DNA of 64,000 nt from Actinobacteria bacterium OV450 (GCA_001298555.1 LJCW01000054.1:24882-88881); one strand, 5' to 3'. Positions 27,712-35,899 are shown, counted from the first letter of the stretch. Notes: generated from the letters alone by a model not told the origin. A program made the numbers and translations.

Positions 27712-27782
27712 GGGCCGTCCCCGTGCGGCACGAACCGCCACCGACGGGGGCCGTGCCGGTCCGGGGCGTGCAGACTGCGGGT

Positions 27783-28571
27783 ATGGCGACTCTGAACGGC
27801 TCCCCCGCCCCCCTCGCGGCCCTGCAGGCCCTCGCACTCACCAACTACGGCCATTTCACCACCATGGCGGTGGAGGACGGGGCGGTGCGGGGGCTGGCAC
27901 TGCACCTCGCCCGGCTGGCCGACGACTGCCGTGCGGTGTTCGGGGCGGAGCTGGATCCCGAGTGGGTGCGGGAGTGCGTACGCAGGGAAGCCGGGGGGCG
28001 GCCCGGGACGTTCATGGTGCGCGTCACGGTCTTCGACCCGGAGCTGGACCTTACGGCTCCGGACCGCGCGGGACGGCCGTGCGTACTGGTGACGACCCGG
28101 CCCGCGCCGGGTGCCGGCCGGCCCCTGCCCGCGCTGCGCGTGCAACGGCTGGCCTTCCACCGCGAGGCACCGTCGGTGAAACACGTGGCGTTGTTCGGGC
28201 AGTTGCGGCTGCGGCGCGCGGCCCGGCTCGCCGGGTTCGACGACGTGCTGTTCACCGGGGTGGACGGGCTGGTCTCCGAGGGCTGCACGTGGAACATCGG
28301 CTTCGTCGACGAAGCCGGGACCGTGGTGTGGCCGCAGGCCCCGGTGCTTCCCGGGATCACGATGCGGCTGCTCCGGGCCGGCGGGGACGGGCATGTCAGC
28401 GCCCCCGTGACGGACGGCCGACTGCGCTCCATGCGGGCGGCGTTCGCGACGAGCACCGGCATCGGTGTACGGGCGGTTGCGGCGGTCGACGACATCGTGT
28501 TCCGGACGGACGACCCGGTGGTCGGCGCGCTGCGCGAGGCCTACGCCGCCGTTCCGCCGGACCGCCTGTAG
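27783..28571 (+). CDS. Class-IV PLP aminotransferase family protein
   Basis: 262-aa aminotransferase class IV protein (branched-chain aminotransferase / 4-amino-4-deoxychorismate lyase fold). SVKHVALFGQLRLRRAA holds the expected PLP lysine, and VSEGCTWNIGFVDEAGTVVWP is the class-IV EG.T.NIF block. Shorter than BCATs (about 300 aa), nearer to PabC-like lyases. Substrate not deduced. The 3' end overlaps the convergent UspA gene by 31 bp. Confidence 0.85.
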   Translation: MATLNGSPAPLAALQALALTNYGHFTTMAVEDGAVRGLALHLARLADDCRAVFGAELDPEWVRECVRREAGGRPGTFMVRVTVFDPELDLTAPDRAGRPCVLVTTRPAPGAGRPLPALRVQRLAFHREAPSVKHVALFGQLRLRRAARLAGFDDVLFTGVDGLVSEGCTWNIGFVDEAGTVVWPQAPVLPGITMRLLRAGGDGHVSAPVTDGRLRSMRAAFATSTGIGVRAVAAVDDIVFRTDDPVVGALREAYAAVPPDRL

Positions 28572-29137
28572 GGAGCCGGCGCCGGGGAGGAACCCGGAGG
28601 ACCGGGCCGGTGTGGTGCGGGGGACGGCAGACCCGTGGTGTCGAGCGGCCTGTGCCACGCGATGCGCCGGCGTACGGCGTCGAGATCGGCCCGGAGCGGG
28701 CTGGGCGGCACGGCCAGGACCGGGCAGGGGGCGTGGGCCAGGCAGTACCGGGCCACCGAGGGCCGCAGGACCCGGAGCAGCGGCCGCCGCGCGCCCGTAC
28801 CGACGACGAGCAGGTCGTCGGCGTCGCGGACCGCCTCCAGCAGCGCGGCGCCCGGAGTGCCCCGGACGGCCAGTGCGGTCAGCGTCACTCCGGGCGCGCC
28901 CGTGCCGAAGGCGCTGTCCAGCACCTCCTGCAGCCGCGCCACCGCCGCGTCCCTGGTGGCGGCGAGCAGCGGCGTACCGCCCGGGCCGCGCCGGGCGCCC
29001 GGGCCGTCCAGCGGCGGCTGCCAGGCCAGTACGACCCAGAGCTCGGCTTCGCGTGCGCGCGCCTCGTCCCGTGCCCGGTGCAACGCCGTGAGGCTGCCGA
29101 GGGATCCGCACGTGCCCGCCACGATTCGTCCTGGCAC
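28541..29137 (-). CDS. Universal stress protein (UspA) family
   Basis: 198-aa single UspA domain. RIVAGTCGSLGSLTALHRA is the first strand and helix, LWVVLAWQPP follows, and LLVVGTGARRPLLRVLRPSV resembles the ATP-binding G-2x-G-9x-G(S/T) loop, though the final serine is unclear. The last 40 residues (after PCPVLAVP) are proline-rich and unlike the family. GTG 29137 has GGAAGGCGG upstream. Convergent overlap with the class-IV aminotransferase. Confidence 0.82.
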   Translation of the reverse strand: MPGRIVAGTCGSLGSLTALHRARDEARAREAELWVVLAWQPPLDGPGARRGPGGTPLLAATRDAAVARLQEVLDSAFGTGAPGVTLTALAVRGTPGAALLEAVRDADDLLVVGTGARRPLLRVLRPSVARYCLAHAPCPVLAVPPSPLRADLDAVRRRIAWHRPLDTTGLPSPAPHRPGPPGSSPAPAPYRRSGGTAA

Positions 29138-29319
29138 CGTTCCGCCTTCCAGCTCTGTTTCCCCGCGCCTCCATGGAACGGTGGCGCGGGGTCCCGGGCG
29201 GCCGCGCTGACGGTCCTCTGATGCCGGGCGCCCGAACCCTGACGCGCTCCTGATGCCGCCGGCCTCGGGTCTACGGGCCGCGGCGGAGCGGCCGGCCCGG
29301 CCGTCACGCCGAGGGCACC

Positions 29320-29680
29320 GAGGGGCCCGCGCATGCGCAGGCCCGGGCGGCAGCCGGGCTCGGCGCCGACCTGGTGTGGGGCGAGGTCCAGGCGCCGGAC
29401 CCCGCCGAGTCCGGCCGGCGCGCCGCCGCGCGGGCCCTCGCCCGGGACGGGGACGCGCTGACCGCGCGCCACCCCTGGCTCGTCAACGCCATCGGCACGC
29501 ACCTCGCGTACGGGGACGGGATGGCCCGGTACGAGGACCACGGGCTACGCGGTGTACGAGGCGGCCGGCTTCCCGGGCCGGGACCTCGACCGGGCCGTGG
29601 ACGTGACGCCCCCGGCCGCGGTTGGCGGACGCGTTCTCCTGGGTCACCGACCGGGATCGACGGCAGAGCCGCCCATTAGG
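29320..29680 (+). pseudogene. Decayed TetR/AcrR-type regulator, C-terminal domain only
   Basis: One frame from about 29320 reads ADLVWGEVQAPDPAESG, RHPWLVNAIGTHLAYGDG and MARYEDHG. The frame then shifts at about 29550 and continues as YAVYEAAGFPGRDLDRAVDV. The HPWL helix and YAVYEAAGF..LDRAV match the ligand-binding half of TetR regulators. No helix-turn-helix DNA-binding half exists upstream (29138-29320 is structureless), and a second shift near 29610 ends the similarity. So it looks like a dead gene remnant. Family assignment is by eye. Confidence 0.5.
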
Positions 29681-29688
29681 GTCGGGGC

Positions 29689-30348
29689 ATGACGACACCT
29701 CTCGCCGGCAGCGCCTTCGACTCGCTCCGCCTCGACGCCGTGCCCGACCAGGAGGCGCTGCGCCGGGCCTACTCGCTCCCCGGCGAGGCCGCCGTGCGCA
29801 AGCAGATGACGGAACTCACCGAGCAGACCCGGCGGTTGATCGGCTGCTCGTCCCTGGTCCTGGTCGCGAGCGCGGACGCCGAGGGCAACTGTGACGTCTC
29901 CCCGCGCGGCGGCCCCGCCGGCTTCGTCGCCGTCCTGGACGAACGGACGGTGGCCGTACCGGACGCAACCGGCAACAAGCGTCTGGACACCCTGCAGAAC
30001 GTCGTCGCCACCGGACGGGCCGGGCTGCTGTTCGTCGTCCCGGGGCGCACCACCACGCTCAGGGTGAACGGCCGGGCCTGCGTCTCCACCCGCCCGGAGC
30101 TGCTGTCGCAGCTGACCGCCGTGGGCAGGCCACCGGCCAGTGCGCTGGTGCTGGGGATCGAGGAGGTCTACCCGCACTGCCCCAAGTCGCTGCTGCGCAG
30201 CGCGGCCTGGAAGCCGGAGCAGTGGCTGCCGGCGGACGCCCAGCCGACCTCGGCCGAGGTGACGCTGGCCCAGCTGCGGCTGCCGGAGCTGACGATCGCC
30301 GACATCGAGCGGGCGGAGGCGGATTCGCTGAAGTACCGGTACGAGTGA
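29689..30348 (+). CDS. Pyridoxamine 5'-phosphate oxidase-like FMN flavoprotein
   Basis: 219-aa split-barrel flavin protein of the MSMEG_1061-like PPOX branch: SSLVLVASADAEGNCDVSPRG and GNKRLDTLQNVVATGRAGLLF form the FMN-binding barrel, and VYPHCPKSLLRSAAW is the C-terminal block shared by this branch. Likely reduces or binds a small molecule using FMN or F420. ATG 29689 directly follows the TetR remnant; such genes are often paired with a regulator, which may explain the dead neighbour. Confidence 0.85.
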   Translation: MTTPLAGSAFDSLRLDAVPDQEALRRAYSLPGEAAVRKQMTELTEQTRRLIGCSSLVLVASADAEGNCDVSPRGGPAGFVAVLDERTVAVPDATGNKRLDTLQNVVATGRAGLLFVVPGRTTTLRVNGRACVSTRPELLSQLTAVGRPPASALVLGIEEVYPHCPKSLLRSAAWKPEQWLPADAQPTSAEVTLAQLRLPELTIADIERAEADSLKYRYE

Positions 30349-30508
30349 CGGCCCGGCCTGCGACCGCCGGACCACCCGGCCCGCCGCACCCCCCCCCGGC
30401 ACGCCCCGGGATCGGTCGCGGGGCGTCCCGTCGGAGCACGACCGCCCGTACGCCGTCGATGACCCGGTCGGACCCGCGGCGTTGCCGCGATCAGCCGGAG
30501 GGGCCGCG

Positions 30509-30900
30509 ATGAGCCGGTACTTCGACAGGGCGACGAGATGCGGGGGAACCCGTCCAAGGGGGCGTGGCGCCTGTTCCTGCGCCACGTGGCCGTTTTCGAG
30601 TCGGGGCTGCAACTCCCCACGGCCATCGGCCCGGTGGAGAACGACGACCGCCGGATCGACCCCGCCGCCTTGGAGGCCTTCGTCTACGCCCTGCCGACGC
30701 GGCACCGGGGGCCACGGCACGGGGTCGCACTCGCCCTCTCCGAGGGTTTCACCGCCAGGGTGCCGGTCCTCGCAGAACGCGCCGGAACCAGCGTGGACCG
30801 GACGGATCCAGCCACCCCGGAGCCGGCGCCCGCGGAACTGCGGGCCAGGCAGGGGAACTGGCCCGCCACACGCCCCGCTGACGCCACCCGCCGGCCCACG
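30509..30900 (+). pseudogene. Frameshifted DUF6086 family gene
   Basis: The gene begins at ATG 30509 with a GGAGG site and reads MSRYFDRATR. A 1-nt loss in about 30527-30530 then moves the rest to another frame, which reads GDEMRGNPSKGAWRLFL, AVFESGLQLPTAIGPVEND, RRIDPAALEAFVYAL and HGVALALSEGF. Together these match DUF6086 proteins of about 135 aa. The C-terminal end fades before a stop is reached, so a second lesion is likely. The 160 bp before it (30349-30508) contain a run of C residues and no gene. Confidence 0.65.
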
Positions 30901-30910
30901 ACGGCCCCTG

Positions 30911-30967
30911 GGCCCTGTCGTCAAACTGCCGTCCGCCCCGCAACGACGGGAGTTCGACGACAGGGCC
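30911..30967. mobile_element. 57-bp MITE-like inverted repeat, family A
   Basis: Two 23-bp ends, each starting GGCCCTGTCGTC, face each other around an 11-nt centre and differ at only two positions. The same 12-bp terminus bounds the element at 31560-31741, so this is better read as a miniature inverted-repeat element (or solo ends of an IS) than as a simple terminator. It sits exactly at the stop codon of the SnoaL-like gene and could also act as a hairpin terminator. Confidence 0.65.
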
Positions 30968-31368
30968 TAGTCCGCCCGGACTTCGGTGTTCTGGCAGGCG
31001 TGGAGCAGCCAGGTTCCGTCCGGCTGCCGGGTCATGACGTAGAGCGGGGCGCCCTCCGTGTCACCGGCCGCCGCGTGGTAGACCTGCCGGACCTTGACGG
31101 CCGCGACGTCCGGTCCCAGGAACTGCGTGTGCACGGTCTCGTACGTGACCTCGCCGTCCCAGCTCGCGTTCGGCAGGACCGCGCGGGTGAACTCGGCGAT
31201 CGCGTCGAAGCCGATGAGGACCTTGCCGTGGGCGGTGGTCCAGAGGGCGTCGGGATGGAAGAGCCCGAGGAAGCCCTCGACGTCCTTGGTGCGCTGCGTG
31301 CGCTCGACGGTGGCCACGACTCGCTCGATGGCCTCGATGTCCTCGGTTTCGGTGTTCATGCGGATCAC
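30967..31368 (-). CDS. SnoaL-like / DUF4440 (SgcJ/EcaC) family protein
   Basis: 133-aa NTF2-fold protein: IEAIERVVATVERTQRTKDVEGFLGLFHPDALWTTAHGKVLIG is the conserved start, and a beta-sheet tail (VKVRQVYHAAAG, WLLHACQNTEV) follows. Members are often small isomerases or hydrolases or simply binding proteins; role unknown here. The GTG at 31368 has GAGGG well spaced; an ATG at 31359 is the alternative. Its stop codon lies on the last base of the 57-bp inverted repeat. Confidence 0.85.
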   Translation of the reverse strand: MIRMNTETEDIEAIERVVATVERTQRTKDVEGFLGLFHPDALWTTAHGKVLIGFDAIAEFTRAVLPNASWDGEVTYETVHTQFLGPDVAAVKVRQVYHAAAGDTEGAPLYVMTRQPDGTWLLHACQNTEVRAD

Positions 31369-31462
31369 TCTGTTCCCTCAAGTGGGCTTGAGGTCAAGGC
31401 CTCGGGTCCCGTGACCCGGTGGGCCGGACGTCCGGGTGCGGGCAGTGCCTCGCCTGCGCGGG

Positions 31463-31534
31463 TTCCGGCGCCGGCTGCAGTTCCGGCGCCGGCTGCGGTT
31501 CCGGCGCCGGCTGCGGTTCCGGCGCCGGTTGCGG
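31463..31534. repeat. Four 18-bp tandem repeats
   Basis: Four near-identical units of TTCCGGCGCCGGCTGCGG (one or two substitutions in the first and last). Read on the minus strand they encode PAPEPQ repeats, but no gene with a credible start contains them. They fill the 191-bp gap between the SnoaL gene and the MITE and may be the remnant of a repetitive linker. Confidence 0.8.
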
Positions 31535-31559
31535 CTGCGGGGGCATGCCGGCGGGCCCA

Positions 31560-31741
31560 GGCCCTGTCGTCACACTCACGTCGTCGCCCGGAGGGCGGCC
31601 CCGCGGCGTCTGGTGCGTGCTCTCGGCGCGGGGCCGCCCTCCGGGCGACGACCGCGTACTGCACCGTACTTGGCTTTCGCCCGGTGCGGCGAGAGCGCGT
31701 GCCAGGCGTCACGGGGCAGACGGCAGTTCGACGACAGGGCC
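31560..31741. mobile_element. 182-bp MITE, family A, with a perfect 26-bp internal hairpin
   Basis: Both ends start GGCCCTGTCGTC (19 of 23 terminal positions pair), as in the 57-bp element at 30911. Inside, bases 31580-31605 and 31627-31652 form a perfect 26-bp inverted repeat with a 21-nt loop. No transposase is encoded. The element lies at the 3' end of the SpoIIE gene and supplies its last ~55 codons and stop. No clear target duplication was found. Confidence 0.75.
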
Positions 31742-32946
31742 CAAGCCCTGCGCCGGCGGATGCGGGCCGCGAGGACGGCGACGTCGTCCTCGGCGTGGCG
31801 GGCGTCCAGGGCCGCCACCACCGCGTCCACCAGCTGCTCCACCGCCGCGCCCGCCGGCAGCCGCAGCCCGGCCAGCCGGGCCGGCGTCACGTCGATGTCC
31901 TCGCCGCGCCGCTCCACCAGCCCGTCGGTGAACATCAGCAGGGTCTCATCGGTGGTGACCGGCCGGGTGATGCCCTCGTAGCCGCCGATACCGGTGCCCA
32001 GCGGCGGGCCGACGGGGACCTCGGCCAGCGCGGCCGAGCCGTCCCCTCCGAAGACCGCCGGCGGCAGATGGCCGGCGCTGGCGAAGTCCGCGACGCCGCG
32101 CGTGGGGTCGACCCGTACCAGCAGGCAGGTGGCCGGCCGGCGGGCCGGGTCCCCGGCCACCAGGGCGTCCAGCTGGCGCAGCACGCGGTGCGGGGCGAGG
32201 TCCGTGGCGGCCACGTCGCGCAGCGTGGAGCGGTGGGCGTTCATGTCCACCGCGGCGTCGAGGCCGTGGCCCATCACGTCCCCGGCCACCAGCAGGGTGC
32301 GGCCGAAGTGGAGCCGCACCGTCTCGAACCAGTCCCCGCCGACCAGCGCCCCGGAACCGACCGGGAGATAGCGGCTGGCCGTCGCCAGATTGGGGTGCGG
32401 CCGGCCCGGCTCCGACACCAGGGCCCGCTGCAGGTGCATCGCGGTCTCCTCGGTGGCGGCCAGCTCCCGGGCGTGGCCCAGGTGCACCGCCGCGAGGCGC
32501 GCCGTGAAGTGGATCGTCGCCGCCTCGTGGTCGCTGAAACGGCCGCGGGCGCGTACGGCGAGCACCGCGCCGTGCACCCGGCTCCGGGCCTGGAGCGGTA
32601 CGGACAGCAGGTGCACGGGGGTGCCTGCCGACAGCGCCGTCCACTCGGACAGCGGATGCCCCCCGTCCACGGCCCGCACGGAGGGGGAGGCCTTGGCCTG
32701 CGCCTCCAACAGGCCGACCTCGCCGGCCGCCGCGACACGGTCCAGGCGGCCGCTCTCGGTACGCAGGTCCACCGCGACGGCGTCGCACAGGTTCCGGAAG
32801 AGGAAGCCGGCCAGCTCCCGGCAGGTGGCACCCTCGTCGAGCCCCGTGCCGATCTGCTCGGCCGCGGCTTCCGTCACGCGCAGGCTCGCGAGCAGCGCCC
32901 CGTACTCCCCAGGCGGCCCGGCGGACCCCCCGTCATGCTCCGACAC
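31576..32946 (-). CDS. GAF-SpoIIE (PP2C) phosphatase with a MITE-derived C-terminus
   Basis: 456-aa Ser/Thr phosphatase of the RsbU/SpoIIE type, likely controlling an anti-anti-sigma partner. Residues about 15-175 form a GAF-like sensor. Residues about 190-400 are the PP2C domain: GALVGGDWFETV and VAGDVMGHGLDAAV carry the metal-binding aspartates, and AEDDVAVLAAR the C-terminal Asp motif. The native domain ends near IRRRR; the following ~55 residues (SSNCRLPRDAWHAL...) come from the MITE at 31560-31741. GTG 32946 has GGAGGTG upstream. Whether the tail harms function is unknown. The 175 bp upstream (32947-33121) show no gene. Confidence 0.85.
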   Translation of the reverse strand: MSEHDGGSAGPPGEYGALLASLRVTEAAAEQIGTGLDEGATCRELAGFLFRNLCDAVAVDLRTESGRLDRVAAAGEVGLLEAQAKASPSVRAVDGGHPLSEWTALSAGTPVHLLSVPLQARSRVHGAVLAVRARGRFSDHEAATIHFTARLAAVHLGHARELAATEETAMHLQRALVSEPGRPHPNLATASRYLPVGSGALVGGDWFETVRLHFGRTLLVAGDVMGHGLDAAVDMNAHRSTLRDVAATDLAPHRVLRQLDALVAGDPARRPATCLLVRVDPTRGVADFASAGHLPPAVFGGDGSAALAEVPVGPPLGTGIGGYEGITRPVTTDETLLMFTDGLVERRGEDIDVTPARLAGLRLPAGAAVEQLVDAVVAALDARHAEDDVAVLAARIRRRRAWALSSNCRLPRDAWHALSPHRAKAKYGAVRGRRPEGGPAPRARTRRRGAALRATT

Positions 32947-33121
32947 GGCACCTCCCCGGCCCGGCAGCCGAAGAGACCATTCCACCAGCCCCTCCCGCCC
33001 CCGCACGCACGACGCACGCACGCCGCGCGCCCGCCCCGCCCCGGTTCCGGGCCCCTGCCACCGGGGGAGGCCGCCGCGGGACGGCCGTCGGGGACGCGGG
33101 TCCGGCGACCGCCCCCGCGGC

Positions 33122-33400
33122 TCAGGGGTCGGTCACCTGGGCCACCCAGCCGTACGGGAGTTCCGCGCCGTCCACCGTCACCGCCTCCACGGTTCGGGTT
33201 TCGGGGTCGATGTCGGCTTGGATGCCCTCGCCCTCGTACCGCGGATAGCCGGAGGCCCCGTACGCGCCGGTGGCCTCGACCAGTGCCGTGCGCAGTACGC
33301 CACGGCGGGCGGAGGCGGCGGCGCCGGGTTCGGTGAGCCCCGGGCGCAGGACGACGGTGTACCGGTCGAGGGCGGGCCCGGGATCAGCGGAGCTGTTCAT
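33122..33400 (-). CDS. Small hypothetical protein
   Basis: 92-aa protein I do not recognise. It has a mixed alpha/beta pattern (DRYTVVLRPGLTEPG, GIQADIDPETRTVEAVTVDG), good codon bias and no signal peptide or TM. ATG 33400 lacks a strong Shine-Dalgarno. The start is 14 bp from a MITE end (33414), so the element may have replaced its promoter. Confidence 0.6.
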   Translation of the reverse strand: MNSSADPGPALDRYTVVLRPGLTEPGAAASARRGVLRTALVEATGAYGASGYPRYEGEGIQADIDPETRTVEAVTVDGAELPYGWVAQVTDP

Positions 33401-33413
33401 GCAGCCAGGCTAA

Positions 33414-33572
33414 GGGCTGTCCCGTGATCCCCGGTGGATCAGCGCGCGGCGTCGGATGCGGTGCACCGCACGGCGGAGGGGCAACCGCACATTGGCGTAT
33501 CCGGGCGTTCCGACAACGCAGCGAGGTGCCGTAGCCGGCGTCGCGCGCCCGCCGGGGATCACGGGACAGCCC
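33414..33572. mobile_element. 159-bp MITE, family B
   Basis: Perfect 21-bp terminal inverted repeats starting GGGCTGTCCCGT, different from family A. No transposase inside; the interior holds a weaker second dyad. It lies between a hypothetical gene and a reductase gene. Long open frames running through it are accidental. Confidence 0.72.
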
Positions 33573-33620
33573 AGCCACCGACCGGTCGGCCCGGCGGTAT
33601 CCCGGGGCCGCGGCCCGTTC

Positions 33621-33695
33621 GCGTCCGCCGTCACGTCCAGCGCTCGCGTCCGCCGTCACGTCCAGCGTTCGCATCCACCGTTCGCTCCGCTGTCC
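33621..33695. repeat. Three 25-bp tandem repeats
   Basis: Units starting GCGTCCGCCGTCACGTCCAG at 33621 and 33646 are almost identical; a third at 33671 is diverged. They lie in the non-coding stretch between MITE B and the reductase gene, so could be spaced regulator sites or simple slippage products. The rest of 33573-33748 shows no gene. Confidence 0.7.
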
Positions 33696-33748
33696 GCCGT
33701 CCGCGAATCCGGCTGGATGTTCGAGGGCCCCGGTGCTTGGGTGCCGGT

Positions 33749-34735
33749 ATGGAGATCTTGGTATTGGGTGGAACGGCATGGCTGGGCCGGGAGCTGTCCC
33801 GGCAGGCGATCGCGCGCGGCCATCGGGTGACGTGCCTGGCCCGCGGCGAGAGCGGCGAAGTCGCCGACGGGGCCCGGCTGGTGACGGCCGACCGGCAGGA
33901 CCCCGCGGCGTACGGGCCGCTGCTCGACCGCGACTGGGACGCGGTCGTCGAGGTGTCGTGGCAGCCGGGCTTCGTCCGCGGCGCGCTCGACGCGCTCGGC
34001 GGCAGGGCCCGGCACTGGACCTACGTCTCCTCGGTCAGCGCCTACGCCTCCCACGCCGCACTGGGAGCGGACGAGTCCGCCGAGCTCCTTCCTCCGACGG
34101 ACCGGAGCACCGTCGACCGTGAACTGTACGGCGAGGCCAAGGTGGCCTGCGAGCAGGCGTCGGCGGCCGCGCTCGGCGAGCGCCTGCTCATCGCGCGCGC
34201 CGGCCTCATCGGCGGCCCGGGGGACCACAGCGACCGCTCCGGCTACTGGGTGGCGCGCGCCGCACGCGACCCGCACGGGCCGATGCTGGTTCCCGCCGTA
34301 CCGGCGGCTCCGACCCAGGTCGTCGACGTACGGGACCTGTCCGCCTGGCTGCTCGACGCGGCGGAGCGGCGGTGCACGGGTACCTACGACGCCGTCGGCC
34401 CGGTCGTCCCGTTCCGGGAGTGGATCGAGCTGTCCCGCACGACGGGCGGCCACACCGGTCCGCTCGTGGGCGCCGAGTCGCAGTGGCTGCTCGCGAACGG
34501 CGTGGCCCAGTACATGGGGGCCGGATCGCTGCCGATGTGGCTGGCCGAGGCGGGCTGGGAGGGGTGGTCGGCCCGGGACGGGTCCGCGGCGCGCGCCGCG
34601 GGACTCCGGCACCGGCCGCGGTCGGATCTGCTGGCCGACACGCTGGTGTGGGAGCGCGCACAGGGCCTGGACCGGGAACGGCGGGCCGGCCTCAGCGCCG
34701 CCCGCGAGCACGAACTCCTCGACGCGCTCGGCTGA
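33749..34735 (+). CDS. NAD-dependent epimerase/reductase (extended SDR)
   Basis: 328-aa [23 protein letters not shown] is the NAD-binding glycine loop, [14 protein letters not shown] with [11 protein letters not shown] gives Ser and the YxxxK pair. It resembles the reductase group annotated NAD-dependent epimerase or atypical SDR in Streptomyces; substrate unknown. ATG 33749 has a weak GGTG site. The following ArsR gene converges 9 bp away. Confidence 0.85.
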   Translation: MEILVLGGTAWLGRELSRQAIARGHRVTCLARGESGEVADGARLVTADRQDPAAYGPLLDRDWDAVVEVSWQPGFVRGALDALGGRARHWTYVSSVSAYASHAALGADESAELLPPTDRSTVDRELYGEAKVACEQASAAALGERLLIARAGLIGGPGDHSDRSGYWVARAARDPHGPMLVPAVPAAPTQVVDVRDLSAWLLDAAERRCTGTYDAVGPVVPFREWIELSRTTGGHTGPLVGAESQWLLANGVAQYMGAGSLPMWLAEAGWEGWSARDGSAARAAGLRHRPRSDLLADTLVWERAQGLDRERRAGLSAAREHELLDALG

Positions 34736-34744
34736 CACGGCTGC

Positions 34745-35158
34745 TCAGCGCCCGGCCCCCGCACCGGTGCCCGCGCCCCTGCCCGCACCGGTGCCCGCGC
34801 CGGTTCCCGCATGGCCGGTGCGGGGTTCCACCTGCCGCAGTTCGGCGAGGAGTTCGCTCTGGCCCGCCAGCAGCTCGGTGAGGATGCGGCGGGCCGCGCG
34901 CAGGAGTTCGGCGACGTCTCCGCCGGCGAGGGCGTAGTTGACGGTCGCGCCGTCGCGCGTGGAGACGACGATTCCGGAGCGGCGCAGGACCGCCAGTTGC
35001 TGGGACAGGTTGGACGGTTCGATGTCGATCTCGGCGAGGAGTTCGCGTACGGGCCTCGGCCCGTTCTGGAGGAGTTCCAGAACGCGGATCCGGACGGGGT
35101 GTCCCAGCATGCGGAAGAACTCGGCTTTCGCCTGGTACAGGGGTACCTGCTTGCCCAC
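34745..35158 (-). CDS. ArsR-family winged-helix repressor
   Basis: 137-aa ArsR/SmtB-type regulator. KAEFFRMLGHPVRIRVLELL and PVRELLAEIDIEPSNLSQQLAVLRRSGIV are the winged HTH, with DGATVNYALAGGDVAELL the wing and dimer helix. No cysteine metal site (ELCVCDL-like) is visible, so it may not sense metals. The C-terminal 20 residues are a GTGAGRGAG low-complexity tail from a local DNA repeat. GTG 35158 has GGGAGAG upstream. A perfect palindrome at 35288-35305 is its likely operator. Confidence 0.88.
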   Translation of the reverse strand: MGKQVPLYQAKAEFFRMLGHPVRIRVLELLQNGPRPVRELLAEIDIEPSNLSQQLAVLRRSGIVVSTRDGATVNYALAGGDVAELLRAARRILTELLAGQSELLAELRQVEPRTGHAGTGAGTGAGRGAGTGAGAGR

Positions 35159-35287
35159 TTACTCTCCCGCCGTTGCTTCGACCCGTATGTGCGGCCCAGG
35201 GCCGTTGAGTTGGCCGCCCGCCTGCACCCATCATCGCGTCCGGCGGGCCCACGCGCGCCCTGGCTTGACCAATTTCGGATGTGCCGG

Positions 35288-35305
35288 ATTGAAGAGTTCT
35301 TCAAT
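35288..35305. promoter_or_regulatory. Palindromic operator candidate for the ArsR regulator
   Basis: ATTGAAGA GT TCTTCAAT is a perfect 8-2-8 inverted repeat in an AT-richer island of the 183-bp gap between the ArsR gene and the roadblock gene. ArsR proteins bind TGAA..TTCA type dyads. A TTGACC on the plus strand just upstream could be a -35. Confidence 0.5.
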
Positions 35306-35341
35306 TCGTGGGCATGCGTGGGCCCGAGGAAACGGCGACGG

Positions 35342-35716
35342 CTAGATCTCCAGCTCGGATTCGATGCGCTTGAGCTGGTGCCGGGCCATGGCCAGATTGG
35401 AGTTGGCCTTGTTCAGCACGACGTACAGGAACAGCCCGTTGGACCCCCTGCCCTTCAGCAGCCGGATCAGGTGGTACTGGGTCCCGAGGGTGATGAGCAG
35501 GTCCTCGATGCCGTCGTCCAGACCGAGCATTTCCATGGTGCGGACCTTGGCCCGGATCACATCGGTGTTTCCCGCCGCGGCGACCGCCAGGTCGAGGTCC
35601 TTGCCGCCACCGAGCGTCCCCAGGGCCATTCCGCTGGTGTAGTCGACCAGGGCCACACCCAGGGTGCCCTCGATCGAGGTCATCGTCTCCTTCAACGAGA
35701 CTTCCACATTCGCCAT
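35342..35716 (-). CDS. Roadblock/LC7-like protein
   Basis: 124-aa protein with the alpha/beta pattern of roadblock/LC7 domains (SIEGTLGVALVDYTSGMALG, AVAAAGNTDVIRAKVRTM, DLLITLGTQYHLIRLL, GLFLYVVLNKANSNLAMAR). Such proteins commonly work with GTPases in conservon-like modules, but no GTPase or histidine kinase lies beside it here. ATG 35716, with GGAG about 11 bp upstream. The 183 bp between it and the LuxC-fusion stop contain no gene. Confidence 0.75.
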   Translation of the reverse strand: MANVEVSLKETMTSIEGTLGVALVDYTSGMALGTLGGGKDLDLAVAAAGNTDVIRAKVRTMEMLGLDDGIEDLLITLGTQYHLIRLLKGRGSNGLFLYVVLNKANSNLAMARHQLKRIESELEI

Positions 35717-35899
35717 CTGCGCCCGCTCCTCATCTCACGTTCACGGCCGGCGCCCGCTTCCGGTGCACCGGTCCACTGGTGGGGCTGACGCTACTGAGCG
35801 GGCGGGGCGGCGGGCGGAGATTGGGAGATCTGACGCAAAACCTCCCCTCCCCCGTCTAAGATCCGCCCGCGCGGGCACGGGGCCGGACCGGATCGCGGG

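Noticed and set aside
29253..29606. A 117-aa plus-strand ORF in the TetR remnant region
   Set aside because: It is in a different frame from the TetR-like residues and has low-complexity composition.
30911..30967. A simple transcription terminator
   Set aside because: Kept only as a secondary role because the same 12-bp ends bound the larger element at 31560-31741.
31394..31579. A small PAPEPQ-repeat gene on the minus strand
   Set aside because: Its start lies inside the MITE and the peptide is only the translation of the 18-bp tandem repeat.
30538..33336. A 932-aa plus-strand open frame
   Set aside because: It reads through antisense of the SnoaL and SpoIIE genes and two MITEs; only its first 120 residues match DUF6086.
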